Below are positions 29,087 to 41,300 of a DNA stretch of 64,000 nucleotides, piece after piece. The translations under genes were made by a program, and so were the position numbers. Source of the stretch: Aplysia californica (Eukaryota > Mollusca > Gastropoda > Aplysiida > Aplysiidae). Each line of letters starts with the position of its first letter. Positions within the stretch are counted from its first letter, which is position 1. The notes below the pieces were generated by a model. The model was given only the letters and a program-made list of their open reading frames with translations, searched no databases and was not told the DNA's origin. The stretch is from the NCBI RefSeq assembly GCF_000002075.1, contig NW_004797937.1, forward strand, positions 19,635-83,634, in the 5' to 3' direction.

Positions 29087-29099
29087 GGCTAAGGCAGCT

Positions 29100-30200
29100 G
29101 GAAAAACAAAAGGTTTGAAAGGGCATAATTAATAACTTGTTGACAAACAAAATGTTTACAGTACAATTCAAGGGCAACGTTCATCCTGCAGCTAGCATGG
29201 AACGAAGGGGGGTGTCACCACAATTTAGATCCCCCCCCACCCCCAAAGAAATATCCTTTAAAAAATAAAAAACATGGTAAAATAAGGCAAAGGAAATCCA
29301 CACTGTGAGCTCACAGCCGAAGGAAGCATCAACTTAAGTTTTAAAGATGCCATTATTTTGCCTCTTTGCCTATTTGCTATCACAGGCTTGATATGAATCA
29401 ATGACTAAAATAAATTCGATACCTTAAAAACTTTAAAACTAAAAATGGACAGTTCAGAGTGGTCCCCGAAGAAGCATTTTTAGCATCAAATTCAATTTCT
29501 AGAGCTAGAGATTTTTAAATGTCTGAATATTCAGATACTTCAGTAGTGCTTTTGGGGCAACGTTCCCGGACTATGCTTCATTTGAAAATGCCTTCAAAAG
29601 GTACTGCGAGAAAACAAGACTGATCAACCTTGGCACTAACCTATTTTACATTTAGTCACCCTAAAGCAAAAACTAAAATCCTTCATGTAAACAAAAAAAA
29701 TCCCTCCACGCCCCCCCACCTCGTACACACTTTTTACACACACACGCACACACACACACTCACTCACAGACACACATTCACAGGCCACTCCACTTGCAAT
29801 TATTTTCAACAAATGTCGAGAATGGAAACCGTTCGGAGAAACAGAGTTCAAGTTTATTTTCCAGAGCCTTCGGAGAAATAGAGCTGGCCAAAAATAAAAC
29901 CAGACTCTGTCAACTTACATAGAATCTACCCCAATTTCTATTACAAGTTACAAGCAGATAATTAGATAGCAATGACAATGAAAAATTAAATTTTCATCCA
30001 AATTGCTTAAAAATGGGCTTAAATGAAAATAGAGTAAATTCTAAGAACTATGGGTTTTTTAAATTTTAAAACTCCATTGATAAATAAAAAGGTTATTGAG
30101 ATTTTTGTTTGCAAAATGTTGGAGGACCTTATAAGAAAAAATCGCCAAAATGTGGGACATGTCTTGTTGATGTATTTTGAGGAAAATAACTGTTCATAAA
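29100..30200. other. Upstream of STT3A exon 1, probably 5' intron
   Basis: No coding exon seen. A CA/CT simple repeat lies at 29733-29776. An acceptor just before the STT3A ATG implies that this is an intron between an unseen 5' UTR exon and exon 1. Confidence 0.4.
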
Positions 30201-30202
30201 AG

Positions 30203-30427
30203 TCAGTAATGAATTGGAGCATGAATGAAACTTGGCTTCTTCATGTGATTTTTTAGTGCAGAATCTAGTTCTGCTATCACTTTTTCGATGTCTTTATTAC
30301 TTTGGATCTTAAAGACTGATATTTGCATGAAATTTGTTGAATTGCGTGACATCGTTTTTACCGCGACACGATCACCCCTTCTAAAACTCAGTAAAGCGCT
30401 ATCGGAAAAAACCCGCGATGTAGTCAT
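30203..30427 (-). CDS. Small ORF (74 aa), doubtful
   Basis: ATG to TGA on the minus strand, MTTSRVFSDSALLSFRRGDR followed by a lysine-rich part (KIQSNKDIEKVIAELDSALK). It lies between two genes and just downstream of ATTGG and TATAACTAAA on the same strand. A GTAAAA donor-like site lies inside it (CGCG|GTAAAA), so the region may instead be a 5' UTR exon of STT3A. I recognise no family. Confidence 0.2.
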   Translation of the reverse strand: MTTSRVFSDSALLSFRRGDRVAVKTMSRNSTNFMQISVFKIQSNKDIEKVIAELDSALKNHMKKPSFIHAPIHY

Positions 30428-31001
30428 CGGTGGCCTATTTAGTTATAGGCAGCCAATCACATGCCGCCTAGCGAGCACACGCCTCTTGCATGCCGGCACC
30501 TCGCGTTAGGAATGCGTGATCTAGTTTCCAGCTCTAGTGTTTTATCAATAGATGGGTGGTAATTTTATGTTGGTACGTAAAATCTACTAAATGCAGAGAT
30601 CTGATATTTTACAGCAATAAAGAAGACATGTGGGGCGCTTGTGTGGTCGGCGATCAACCCGCAGCTCCGCTTACTTTTCAAACCGCAGAGGAAATTCGCA
30701 CAATGTAAACACGGCAATATCTCCGGTTCTAATCTAGTAATCGTTCGGGATTTACGCTGGCATGTTGTTAGTTTAACTTTTTCTCTGATTGGTTGCCGAG
30801 TTTCATTTATTTTCGTTCAGGAGTTTTCCCGTAACTATACATAGAAGAGTCACTTCTGATTCCGAGCGGCCCAAAAATTACCCCTCGCGCAGAGGCCGAT
30901 TTTCGGCCCAAGGCGCAGTTGGCGATTGGCATTGCTAAATTAGAGAATGTTAGATGTACATCATAGGTCAATGTTATATTTATAGTAACAGCCATCTTGT
31001 T
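30428..31001. promoter_or_regulatory. Candidate divergent promoter zone
   Basis: GC-richer stretch with CCAAT boxes on both strands (GCCAATCACA at 30452-30461; GATTGGTTGC near 30786-30795) and several CpGs, between the STT3A and BYSL starts. Placed by context; no start site is visible. Confidence 0.35.
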
Positions 31002-31300
31002 TGACGTCATTGAGGGGTTCCCACTTTGTTGTCAACGACAACAGCCGGCAGCCTGCCAATGCCCAATGGATAGGGCTGAGATCTATGTTCTTTGAAACTT
31101 GCAGAAACTGATCCGTTCCTTCGTCTGCGACTGTGCAGCACCCTTCTTCCGCCCAGATTGATTCTGATGCCGTGCACTATGTATGTACATTGAGAAGAAG
31201 AAGAAGACTAAGAGTAGGCCTACTATTCAGTTCGGCTGCAGTCGTGCGGTCGTGTTGCCAACATGACTGACAACAAAGTGGGAATCCCTCAATGACGTCA
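31002..31300. mobile_element. MITE with CRE-bearing inverted ends
   Basis: About 33-bp inverted ends: TGACGTCATTGAGGGG...CCCACTTTGTTGTCA and the complement ending ...CCTCAATGACGTCA. Each terminus is a perfect CRE/ATF site (TGACGTCA, at 31002-31009 and 31293-31300). It lies inside the shared upstream region of STT3A and BYSL. No certain target duplication. Confidence 0.75.
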
Positions 31301-31900
31301 CTAGCTAGATCTAGATATTAGTCAATAAATGTCTGCAAATGATGTGACGTAACCTCTAGGCCTACATCTGACCACAGCGACGTACTCTAGATCTAATCAT
31401 CCCCTTGCTTTGTATTTCCACAGAACAGCAATTGAAATTGAGCCGAAATTGAATGATGGCATGAGGAAACTAGATCTATGCATCTTTCAAGACAGAGCCC
31501 TTTGAAGATGGAAACACCATATTTATATCTTGAGGCTGAGTTTGTTCAGTAATGGGACGAGGATCCACTTATATACTTGCCACATACTTGGCCCAATACA
31601 ACACCAAAATTGTTTTATCCCCACCCATGCTCGTGTTGTAAGTGTGGTACACTTGGAAGACGTGTCGTGTGTTATTGGCCTAGATTTAGATTCTAGATAT
31701 TAGATTCGCTATAAAAGAGTGGAGTCCAGGCGGATTTGCCACATTTTGTTATCAAATTCAGAAATGCATATAAATGACTTTTAACAGCATGCACGAATAT
31801 GCTCTTTTAACAAATCACAACTGTACCTTTCAGTTTCCAATTTCAGTATCTTTTCCAACGTATTCTCCGAGTGTCTGCTGGCGAGTGTACACGACTACAC
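31301..31900. other. Intergenic upstream of BYSL
   Basis: AT-rich, with AGATCTAGATAT-type motifs. No exon recognised. Confidence 0.4.
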
Positions 31901-31929
31901 ACACCGGCAATTTTGTAACAAGACAGTTG

Positions 31930-31953
31930 ATTGGTGCTTACACCGGAAGCGGA
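31930..31953 (+). promoter_or_regulatory. Candidate BYSL core promoter sites
   Basis: ATTGG (inverted CCAAT, 31930-31934) lies next to ACCGGAAGCGGA (31942-31953), an ETS/GABPA-type site typical of TATA-less housekeeping promoters, about 250 bp upstream of the BYSL ATG. Confidence 0.45.
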
Positions 31954-32199
31954 AAAGAAGCCATAGACAAATGAAACGAAACGAAATAATGCTTAACTTT
32001 TTATTTGTTTACAATTTCCACTCAACCACATGTCATGTTATGGTCCGAAGGCCGAAGGCAACGACATAGGCTGGAGACTGTGATCTGTATAAATTTTTCA
32101 GGCATAATTGAAAACGTACCCATTTGAAGATATTTAACAGAAATACCGAAACATTTTCAGTGCCCAACTTTATCAGATTTATTGTCAAAGCGTGCAGAC

Positions 32200-32313
32200 A
32201 TGGGAAAAGTGAAGAAGCAGAGAAAGAGACTGCATGAGCAGATCGCTCAGGAACAAGAGGCACAGCCCAGTCGGAGGACAGGGAAGGAGAGAAACAGAGC
32301 AGAAGATGACGCG
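32200..32313 (+). CDS. BYSL: BYSL exon 1 (residues 1-38)
   Basis: [20 protein letters not shown] then [18 protein letters not shown]; highly basic, consistent with nucleolar targeting. Donor GTAATT. Confidence 0.9.
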
Positions 32314-35300
32314 GTAATTATTCGTGTTTTTAAATACAGTCAAACCTGTGTAAGACGGCCACCCATTGTCAAGGAGAAAAGTGGCCGTATAAGACAGGTG
32401 GCCATCTTAGGCAGGACTGATCAAGATGAAGAAAACAGACCATTCTCATTTGAGGTCCCAATTGAAAGTAGCCGCATTGTTGTTGTTTTTGTTGTTGTTG
32501 GTGGTGGTTTGTATGGCGCTTTTTCGGTAGTTCCCACCCCGCATTTGTTATTAGCCGGCTTTGGTCCCAAGAGTAGGGGGGTTTCAGGGGGGCTTGCCCC
32601 CCTGACCTAAAAAAAACAAGGTGGGGGGTTTCAGGGGGGCATGCCCCCCTGAATTTTACCACAATTTAATGTTTTGCAGTTGTTAGGTTTGACATCTTAG
32701 CTTGCCGCGAATCAAACGTATATAGATCTAGATGTAGGTCAGGCTCTATCAAATAAGGGGGGTGGGAACTACCGAAAAAGCGCCGTTTGTATTTTGTTTG
32801 TAATTTTTATTTCGGAGTGTCTATGTACACGGTAACCGGGCGCATAGCCTCAGGGTCTACGTACACGGTAACCGGGCAAGTAGTCTTAGTATCTATGTAC
32901 ACGGTAACTGTAGGGTCCAACCAAGAGATGGCCACCTCTATTCTCACCCCGGGTGAGAATAGCGCAGGCGAGTCTTTTGGCTATTCTCACCCGGTGGGCG
33001 TTCACCGTTATAGTAATAGTAATAGCCTAGGCCAACCAGTGAAGCGTTCACCCTGAACCACAGAATTCTACACTGATAACAGAATTATAGAATTCTGTGC
33101 TGTGAACAAACGTTCTAGATCTAAATATATTACTTATTACTACTACTGTTAGTGTTAGCCTAAAAGCGTGCAATTTTGTCATGGGCAGTGGAGAGAGAGA
33201 GGAGTAGCGCGAGAACTTCTGGGCAAAACAAAATGGCGACCCGCGTAGTTCGGCTCGATTCGGAAAGTTAAATAGCCGTAGCATCTTTGTAGACAACCAA
33301 ATTCATTTAGTTTTCTTGATTAAAATCATTTTTTCACTTTGTTTTGGTCAATTTGATCGTCCACACCAATAGACAGTATTCAGAAAGAGATAGAGAGGGG
33401 AGGAGTAGATCTTGCGAAAACTTCCGGGCAAAACAAAATGGCGACCCGCGTAGTTCGGCTCGATTCGAAAAGTGAAATAGCCATAGCATCTTTGAAGACG
33501 ATCAAATTAACTTACTTTTGTGCTATAACGTAATTTTTTTCTTGGCTTTTATCAATTTGATCATCCACACCGATAGAAAGTATTCCGAAATGAGGAATAG
33601 CAGGTCTTGTTTCACACCGGGTGAGAATAGCCTACGCTGGCAAGTCTCACCCTGGGTGAGAAGTAGATCGTATTTCTATTCTCACCCCGGGTGAGAATAG
33701 CCACTTTCCCCAAGAGATAGTTCACTCAGCCAAAAAGAGTGTCACTTTTATTGTTTTTCATACAAGTAGGGTAACTCTGTTCGCAAAGTTTGCGCTTTTT
33801 CTAAGAGGACGCACTAGGGTCAACCGCTCTATAGTCCAGCATGATACCCACTAAATTTCATAACGAGCGTCCAGTAAGCCTTTACTTTCGCTTTCGTTAC
33901 CACCTAGAAATTTGTCAGTAATTGTCTGATTTTATAACGCAACAATTATTGTAACATGAAGGTTGGGCATTACAAATGTGGTGTCGCCATGAAAATAAAT
34001 CAATATTTGTCACTGTCAGGGGGGGGCAACATAAAGAAAAGAAAGTTTTACAAGCGTCTTGTCAGGCTCGCCATTGTGACTGGTCAATAAACCTGCGCGT
34101 GTTCTAAACGCTTCAAAGTACAGGACCCAGGAATGGGGGGAGTTTATTGATTTTTTTAAGAGACGCACTCGAGGATAGGGGGGGGGGAGGGGGCTAGGGC
34201 TGGACGCAACACCAGAGGACAAAAAAAAAAACCCAACTGAAACTGGAAGCAAATATGTTTAATGTTTAGAATTCTGATTACAACTACAGCTCTCTGCTAA
34301 GTAAGATTTTCAGTGTCACTGCATTTTGCTCTCCCTTAGGAAAGAAGACAGAGAGTAGATTGGGATCATTTTTGGGATTACATTCCGCTCACAACATACA
34401 AAAAGCGGAGTGAAAAAGGTCACGGTCGTGAAGGGAGGGAAGCAGTTACCGTGCACCTAGCTCAAGGCCGCCGCCCCCCGAAACAAAATACCCGGTTACC
34501 GTGTTTGTAGATAATGAGAGGCGCCCGGTTACCGTGTACGTAGATATTGAGGCTACGTGCCCGGTTACCGTGTACGTAGATATTGAGGCTATGCGCCCGG
34601 TTACCGTGTACGTAGATATTGAGGCTACGCGCCCGGTTACCGGTTACCGTGTACGTAAATATTGAGGCTACGCGCCCGGTTACAGTGTACATAGATATTG
34701 AGACTATAGGCCCGGTTGCCAGTTACCGTGTTCGTAGACACTGAGGCCAGCGTACGTGCCCGGTTACCGTGTACGTAGACCCTGAGGCTACGTGCCCGGT
34801 TACTGTGCACGTAGACACTCCGTTTTTATTTTGATGCTGATTTTGCACAAGGGTGAAAATAAAACGAAATGTATCAGGCGAGGAAGACCGAGTGGCATGT
34901 TAAAAAGAACACGTGGGTCGCCACCACTCGGAGAACGAGTGACGCTTCTGTCACAAGACTTTGGTACAGACTGGGTCAACAGTGACCACTCATCTCACTT
35001 AGCAGTTGTGTATGAGTTCTGGGCGTGGCTTATGGGTTATGAGGGATCACACGCTTACCTCAACAGCTGCTGAAAATTGGTAGCTACTGGTCAACAGTGG
35101 GAGGGGCCTACGCAACATGATCGGTTTGAGGGACTACCTAACAACGACAGGGGATTGAATTATGACGGGTCGCCCACAACACCAGCGGGCAATGCACAAT
35201 TTATGACAAATCGTAATGGAGTCACTAAGGTGGCCGTCTAAGACAGGTGTTATTGCTTATTGTGATAGGGGTTGTGTGTTAAAATATGGTGGCCGCGGCC

Positions 35301-38300
35301 GCGTTGGACAGGTGCCCGTTTTACACAGTTAAATTATATAGAAAAAACTCAAGGGGGGAAATGGAAAGTCGCCGTTTGTACAGGTGGCCATCAGGGCAGG
35401 TTCAACTGTAGATTGAAGTATGAGGATCGAGAGAGTATATTCTTCTTCAAATTCACTGCTGCAGATGAGAGAAAATTCCTGCGAGTCAGGCTTGCCCCGC
35501 TTGCTTTCACTTTCCATGATGAGTGTGTGTGTGTGTGTAGAGCCAGTAGAAGAGTGTTGTTGGTCTATCTAATCATCTATGATCAGGGGCGGTTCGTTAA
35601 TTGGGCAAAACGGCGGTGGAGGTCACTTTTTATCGGGAAGACAATGGTCAAAAGATTTCTTGCTGCTAATCATTTTCGTTCAGTTTCAAGTAGATCTAGA
35701 TTCTTAGATTCTAAATCTTAATTGATATTTATTCGCAGTGCTGTGGCTAGATCTAGATATCTATGTTCACAGCGTTGTAAATGTAATTTGCAGGCTACGT
35801 TCACGGCGCCCTGAATCATCCACCATTGGCAAAGAGGCACGACTGAAATGCTATGGTTGCTCTAACTCAAAGTGAATTAGGAAACAGCACTGCACGGGAA
35901 TACTCGCATGAAAAATAATGTAGTGGTAGTCCAAATGCAACCAAGTTTATGGAGGGCAAAGGCAGGCTCAGCAAAATAGCCGTGGTCGTCGAGGCCTCGC
36001 TCGCTCAGCGTGGGAAACACACTCGGACCCAGCAGCAACAATTTGAAAATAAAAGTCGTTCGAATAAACAAAGGGGAATGGAAGAAGGCCAAGACGGGAA
36101 GAGGGGTGGGAGGGGGTGGGAAAAAAACCCCGGCGTGTCTGCGTACACGGTAACCGGGCACCTAACCTCAGTTTCTACGTACACGGTAACCGGCAACCGG
36201 GCACGTAGTCTCAGTGTCACATACACACAGGGTAACCGGGCATGTAGCCTCAATATCTACACATACACGCTAACCAGCAACCAGGCGCGTAGTCTCAGTG
36301 TCACGTACATGGTAACCGGGCAGTCCAGAACTCCCAAGTTCAGTTTTTGTCATCCGGTGTTGCCTTCATCCCCACCCCTCCCCCGACTGTACTTTTTAAA
36401 AAAAAATCAATAATCCCCCCCATTCCAGAGCCCGATACTTCGCCGCGCACTGACTTTGACTTTGAATGAACTTTGGTGACCCCAACCGATACTCGCATTG
36501 TGATGTGCTCGCACAGGTTCATCGACTGGTCACGATGGCGAGCCTGACAAGACGCTTGTATGACTTTCTTTCTTTTTCAGCAAGTGACAGCACAAGACAA
36601 ATATTGATTTATTTTCATTCCGGTTATCGTGTACGTGGATGCTGAGACTAGGTGCCCGGTTACCGTGTGCGTAGATACTGAGACTAGGTGCCCGGTTACC
36701 GTGTGCGTAGACACTCCGGAAAAAAAAAAGAAACAAAAGGGAAAAGGGTAGGGGGTGAAGTGAGCAGGATCATTCTTAAATTGCAACCTACATTCACGGT
36801 GCCGTGAACAAAGCCACTGCGATATATTGTCGACATTCAAAGAGCACTTTGCCGATTTGAAGGCGTCCCAAAAAGACGATAGAGTTTCACTGATATATTG
36901 TTGATTCTAATTCCTTCGTCTCTGTTAAATTATTGATGGTGGCAACTTTGTTGTCACAGCCTCCTGTCGCAGCGAACAACTTTGAGCGTACATTGCGATC
37001 CCAGCCAAAGTCGCCCTAAGGGCGCAAAGTGAGATCATCATAATTCTGCCACTTTTCGGCTAATTAGTGGAAACTCCACTGCCTCTACTTCATCTAGCTT
37101 TTCCCGCTACTTTCCTCCACTCCTTCCTCTGCTGGACCACTCTTGGTTGTAAATTGCCATACTTTTTTACCTCGCGGAAGACACCGAACTGGGAGTGAGA
37201 TGAAAATGTTTGCGCATGCCGGGCTGTAGCTCCCTACTTCCATTCTGTGCCTGGCACTAAAGTTTCATTTTTTTAAATGTGGAGGGACAGTGTGGATCGA
37301 GCATTGTGATGATGGCGCTCTGAGTTGTTATTAAAATCGGTGGAAATTCAAGAGAAATTGATGCAGAATGCAAAAATAAATGGAACTGGGGCTGGACTGA
37401 GAGAGAAGCAGACGGTGTGCAACTTCAACAGTTCATTACAAAATTTAACAAGCCGGGTGCTGCACGACTTGCTTTTGGTGCGATAGAGAAATCTCATTCA
37501 GTGGCAAAGGTGTTGCCTCCATAATCCAACACTGCTCTACATCGTTTCACAAACACTGAATTTTAGTCACCGAACCAGGTGAAATGCTTGTTAGTGTCTT
37601 GGTTTGGTTGGGGGTTTTTTCATATACATTTTAATTCAGTATGGTTAACAAATCTGTATGACACTTTTCCCTTTCAAAATGTTCCAAGAGCATGCACCTC
37701 TGGATCTCACTGGTTTTACTCTGGCCTTCGGAGAGCACGTGTACGCCTTTGTATGAATTTCCTCCTTTTTTAAAATTCCTGAGTGGTAGATGGAGCATCT
37801 GGTTGCCGATTTGGCTTCTCAGTTGCTTTTATTGAAGGGTAAGACTATTTGCTCTTTTATTAATTGTATTTCATCAGTAACTTTATCAGCAAAAGTGTCT
37901 TTAGTTACTGTCAATAATTTATTGTCAGTATGGCTCAAATTTTTAATAATTTCTTTTCTTTTTCAGTTCGTTGATGAAAAGTTATCTAAGAAAATCTTGG
38001 CCCAGGCACGGAAGCAAGAAGAGGACCTGGATGTGTCGAATAGTGAAGAGTAAGATGTAGCTTTGAACACAATCCATTATATATACAGTCGAACCTGTGT
38101 AAGACAGAATCGCTAGGGAGACAGAAAAATAATTCCGTCTTAGACAGGGGGGGGGGGAGATGGTTCAAAGGCCCAGCCGGTGGGATCTAGGATCACTTGT
38201 CCGATCGGCAAGCAGTGGTCAAAACTTCACACCTCTCAATTGGTATTCTGTCTAATAATGACATGCGTCAGTCTTACTTATCCAATTACCACCAGTGCTT

Positions 38301-41300
38301 GCCTATAGGACCTATTAAAAACATAAAGGTTTGAACATCTCCTTTGCTTCCACCCTTACCCTCCACCCACCGGTGTAACAAGCACAGTCAACCAATGCCA
38401 CCCCTCACTGCCATCATGTAACAATGATTCAAGAAACTCTTTTCTAGGCTGGCCGTATGATCAGGGCGGCAGGCATTGGTCAATCTAATTTGGCACCTCT
38501 GGCTTCTGGACCCAGGAAAGTTTCCGTTGTGGCTCGCTACTCGAGCACTCTCACGGGCAATCGTGAGATTTCACACCCACACTACCCCTGACCATCTGCA
38601 TCGCTAAGGGCTCACATGATGGGGTAACGTCTACCCCCAAATTCACCCCTAATCCTCTTCCTCGCGGAGCGGCATGGCCATAGCGTTAAGTTTAGAGCTG
38701 GCAGAACCCAACTTGCGAGTTTTGTTTCAAATCAGTGCTGAGCAGGCAAAGCATTTTCCTTCTTAGATAGGTGAAACCATCGGAAGGGAGCAGATTTTTC
38801 TTTCCATTTCCTCGTTGGATGGGTTTCCGTTTTATACTGGTAGTTAAAGAGGAATATATCAAGGGGGGAGCGGGGAGATTCCGTTAAGGCGGGTTCAACT
38901 GTATAATATACATGTTTAACTTTTTATCTCTGGGGGGGGGGGGGGGGGCTATGCCGGGGCCCTGTTTCGGCACGAAATGGAAAAGTGGCATTTGGCAAAT
39001 TGGTCATTAAATTTTTTTTTAAGTGAAACTATTTTGAAAGCTTTTCATCTAATGAATGAAATGGACTGGTAAAAGAGACTTGTTTTAATCAGTTGCTGGA
39101 AAGTAATTTGGCGTCGAAGTCGTAAGGAATGTGCCCAAGTTGCAACCATTGTCAAACAGAAAAGTGGTTGTCTTAGACAGACGGACTCTGGATAACTGTA
39201 TCATCATGATTATATTTCTAAAAACACATGAGGGTAGTCAGAAGTAGTAATTTGCGCAGATGGTTGTCTTGGACAAGTGGACGTTAGAGTGGGTTGAACT
39301 GTTAATTGTTTAGTTCGTACAAGGTTTGATAAAAAGTCTCAAGTTCATTTTGTTTTTGGTTTTGAATGTAGATTTTGCAAAAATTATTCACCCCTACTGT
39401 TTTTGCTGTGCCCTTTCTTGCTCAACTGTGCTTGTGCTTTTATAAATTTTTGCTGCATTAGAAATTTAAATTGATGCATTTGCAGCAGTTAAGATGTATT
39501 TTGATATAATGCTTTACATTTCCTGTTTATGGCTCTTCCTCTTTTCTACCATCTGTTGAAACAACAAACACCTGCTTTTATGGCTCTTGGGTGCTCCCTT
39601 GTAACAAGTCTCGACACATGAAAGCTTCAGTAAATGGCTTTTGATATCTTGTATAATGTTTTCTTTCAGTGCTTGGCCGTCTCTGTCCAAAAAAAAAGAT
39701 TCAGGGAAGAAGGCAGTCCGCCTCGGTGGAGCTTCAGCTGCTGCTGAATCTGATTCAGAAGATGAAGATGTGACCAAGCATTTGTTTGAAAACTTCAGCA
39801 GCTTAGAGAAGACTGTCACGGTAAGGTTTTATGGCGTGTCAAATGTTTGAAATAACATATTTGATTTATAGACACATTCCTTAACACTTACAGTACCAAA
39901 GGCTCATATAGTGAAAAACGCTCCAAGTACTGCACCAGTTTAGAATGCTGAAGCTGTAGAATTTTTAAAAATTTAATTTTAAAAATCTTGGCAGCCTAAG
40001 AAACGTGCTTTAAAAATTCATAGAGGTTCATCAACCATTCAGCTATATAGAATGACTTCCTTTGGTATTTACTTTAGTGCAGTGCGTCCATTCGTTGTTT
40101 GATTATGTTTAGTGTCCGTTGTTGCGTCAGCAACTAAAGTCGCCAGCTGTAGTGGGTGCATGCTACAGCCTGGCGACTTAAAGTCACAGACGGCACTGAA
40201 AGTGTTAAAAACGCTGTCCTGTGATTTTAGTTTTCATATATTATATGTGTGAGAATGTGTGTGGGTCTGTAAGTTATCTATGTGGTGTTAAATGGTTACA
40301 CAATGTACATTTTCTGTCTTTAGATTAGTGTCTATGGTATTGAATTGTACTTATGCTCTGTACACCACTTAGAGCCTTCTTGGGATTAGGGGGCTATATA
40401 AATCACATTTTCTTCTTCTTATTAGAATACTTTTAGTGAAATGATAGAAGAGTATGTGAGTGGATCAAGTTTTTATATATTGTAGCTAACGGTCCTTCTT
40501 AAGAAAGATGTAGAATAATTCCTGTTTCGAGACAACAAATGTGCTGTTTTGAACTTTAATATATCACATTGTACTGAGTTATGGTGGTTACCTCATTTTG
40601 TAAAGCTTTCTTGTATTACTGTTGCAAAGATCATAGTATAAAGGTTTACAAATCACATTTAGATTAGTAGATCTAGACAAAGTACAAGTTAAATTGCCCT
40701 TTTGAAGCTAATTCTTTTGTTAAAATCATGATTAGCTTATGGAGGGGGGGGGGGGTGTAAATGCTCTTTCCCAGAGGGGGAAATGTGAATGACAGATAGA
40801 TACAGGCATGACCATAGAAACAGGGTGTCTGCGTGTTTAGGGTTGGGGGTATATTGAAATGAGCACAAACCAGAGATAGACTATTTAATTTCCTATGTGT
40901 TCCCTCAGATTATGGCTTTTGAAAGCACGCAAATATTTTTTTCCTTATGATAAACAAAAAAATGAAGTGGTAATACGGTTATGAATGAGTGGATATATGT
41001 CTATATGAGCTGCAACCGTTTCTAGTATATTTATGAAGTACCTCTTACAGCATATTTGAATCTTGTGACCAAATTTCAGGAAATTAATGAAGAAGATGAG
41101 GAAGATTTGAGAAGATTCATGAATCCCAACCCAAAGGAAAGAAGGACACTTGCAGACATTATTTGTGAAAAGCTGGCAGAAAAGAAAACAGCAATGACAG
41201 GTAGGTTGTGGGGATGTAGAGTAGGAAAGCTGTTCTTGCTTTAAAGATACACAGGGGCTCTTGTGGCCTAGATACAGAGGGGCTCTTGTGGCCTCTCATT

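Larger units (their letters stand above)
32337..35408. mobile_element. pogo-like element with two nested insertions
   Basis: Ends CAGTCAAACCTGTGTAAGAC and, inverted, GGTGGCCAT...GCAGGTTCAACTG, flanked by TA (32335-32336 and 35409-35410). Removing the two insertions inside (32515-32784 and 32813-34822, with their duplications) leaves about 775 bp, close to the 816-bp relative at 38086-38901. No transposase ORF seen. Confidence 0.75.

Noticed and set aside
32182-32199. Upstream in-frame start for BYSL
   Set aside because: The codon at 32182 is TTG, not ATG; the ATG at 32200 gives the expected MGKVKK-type N-terminus.
34462-34692. ORF of repeated [12 protein letters not shown] peptides
   Set aside because: By-product of the foldback end array; other frames are equally open and no start or splice context fits.
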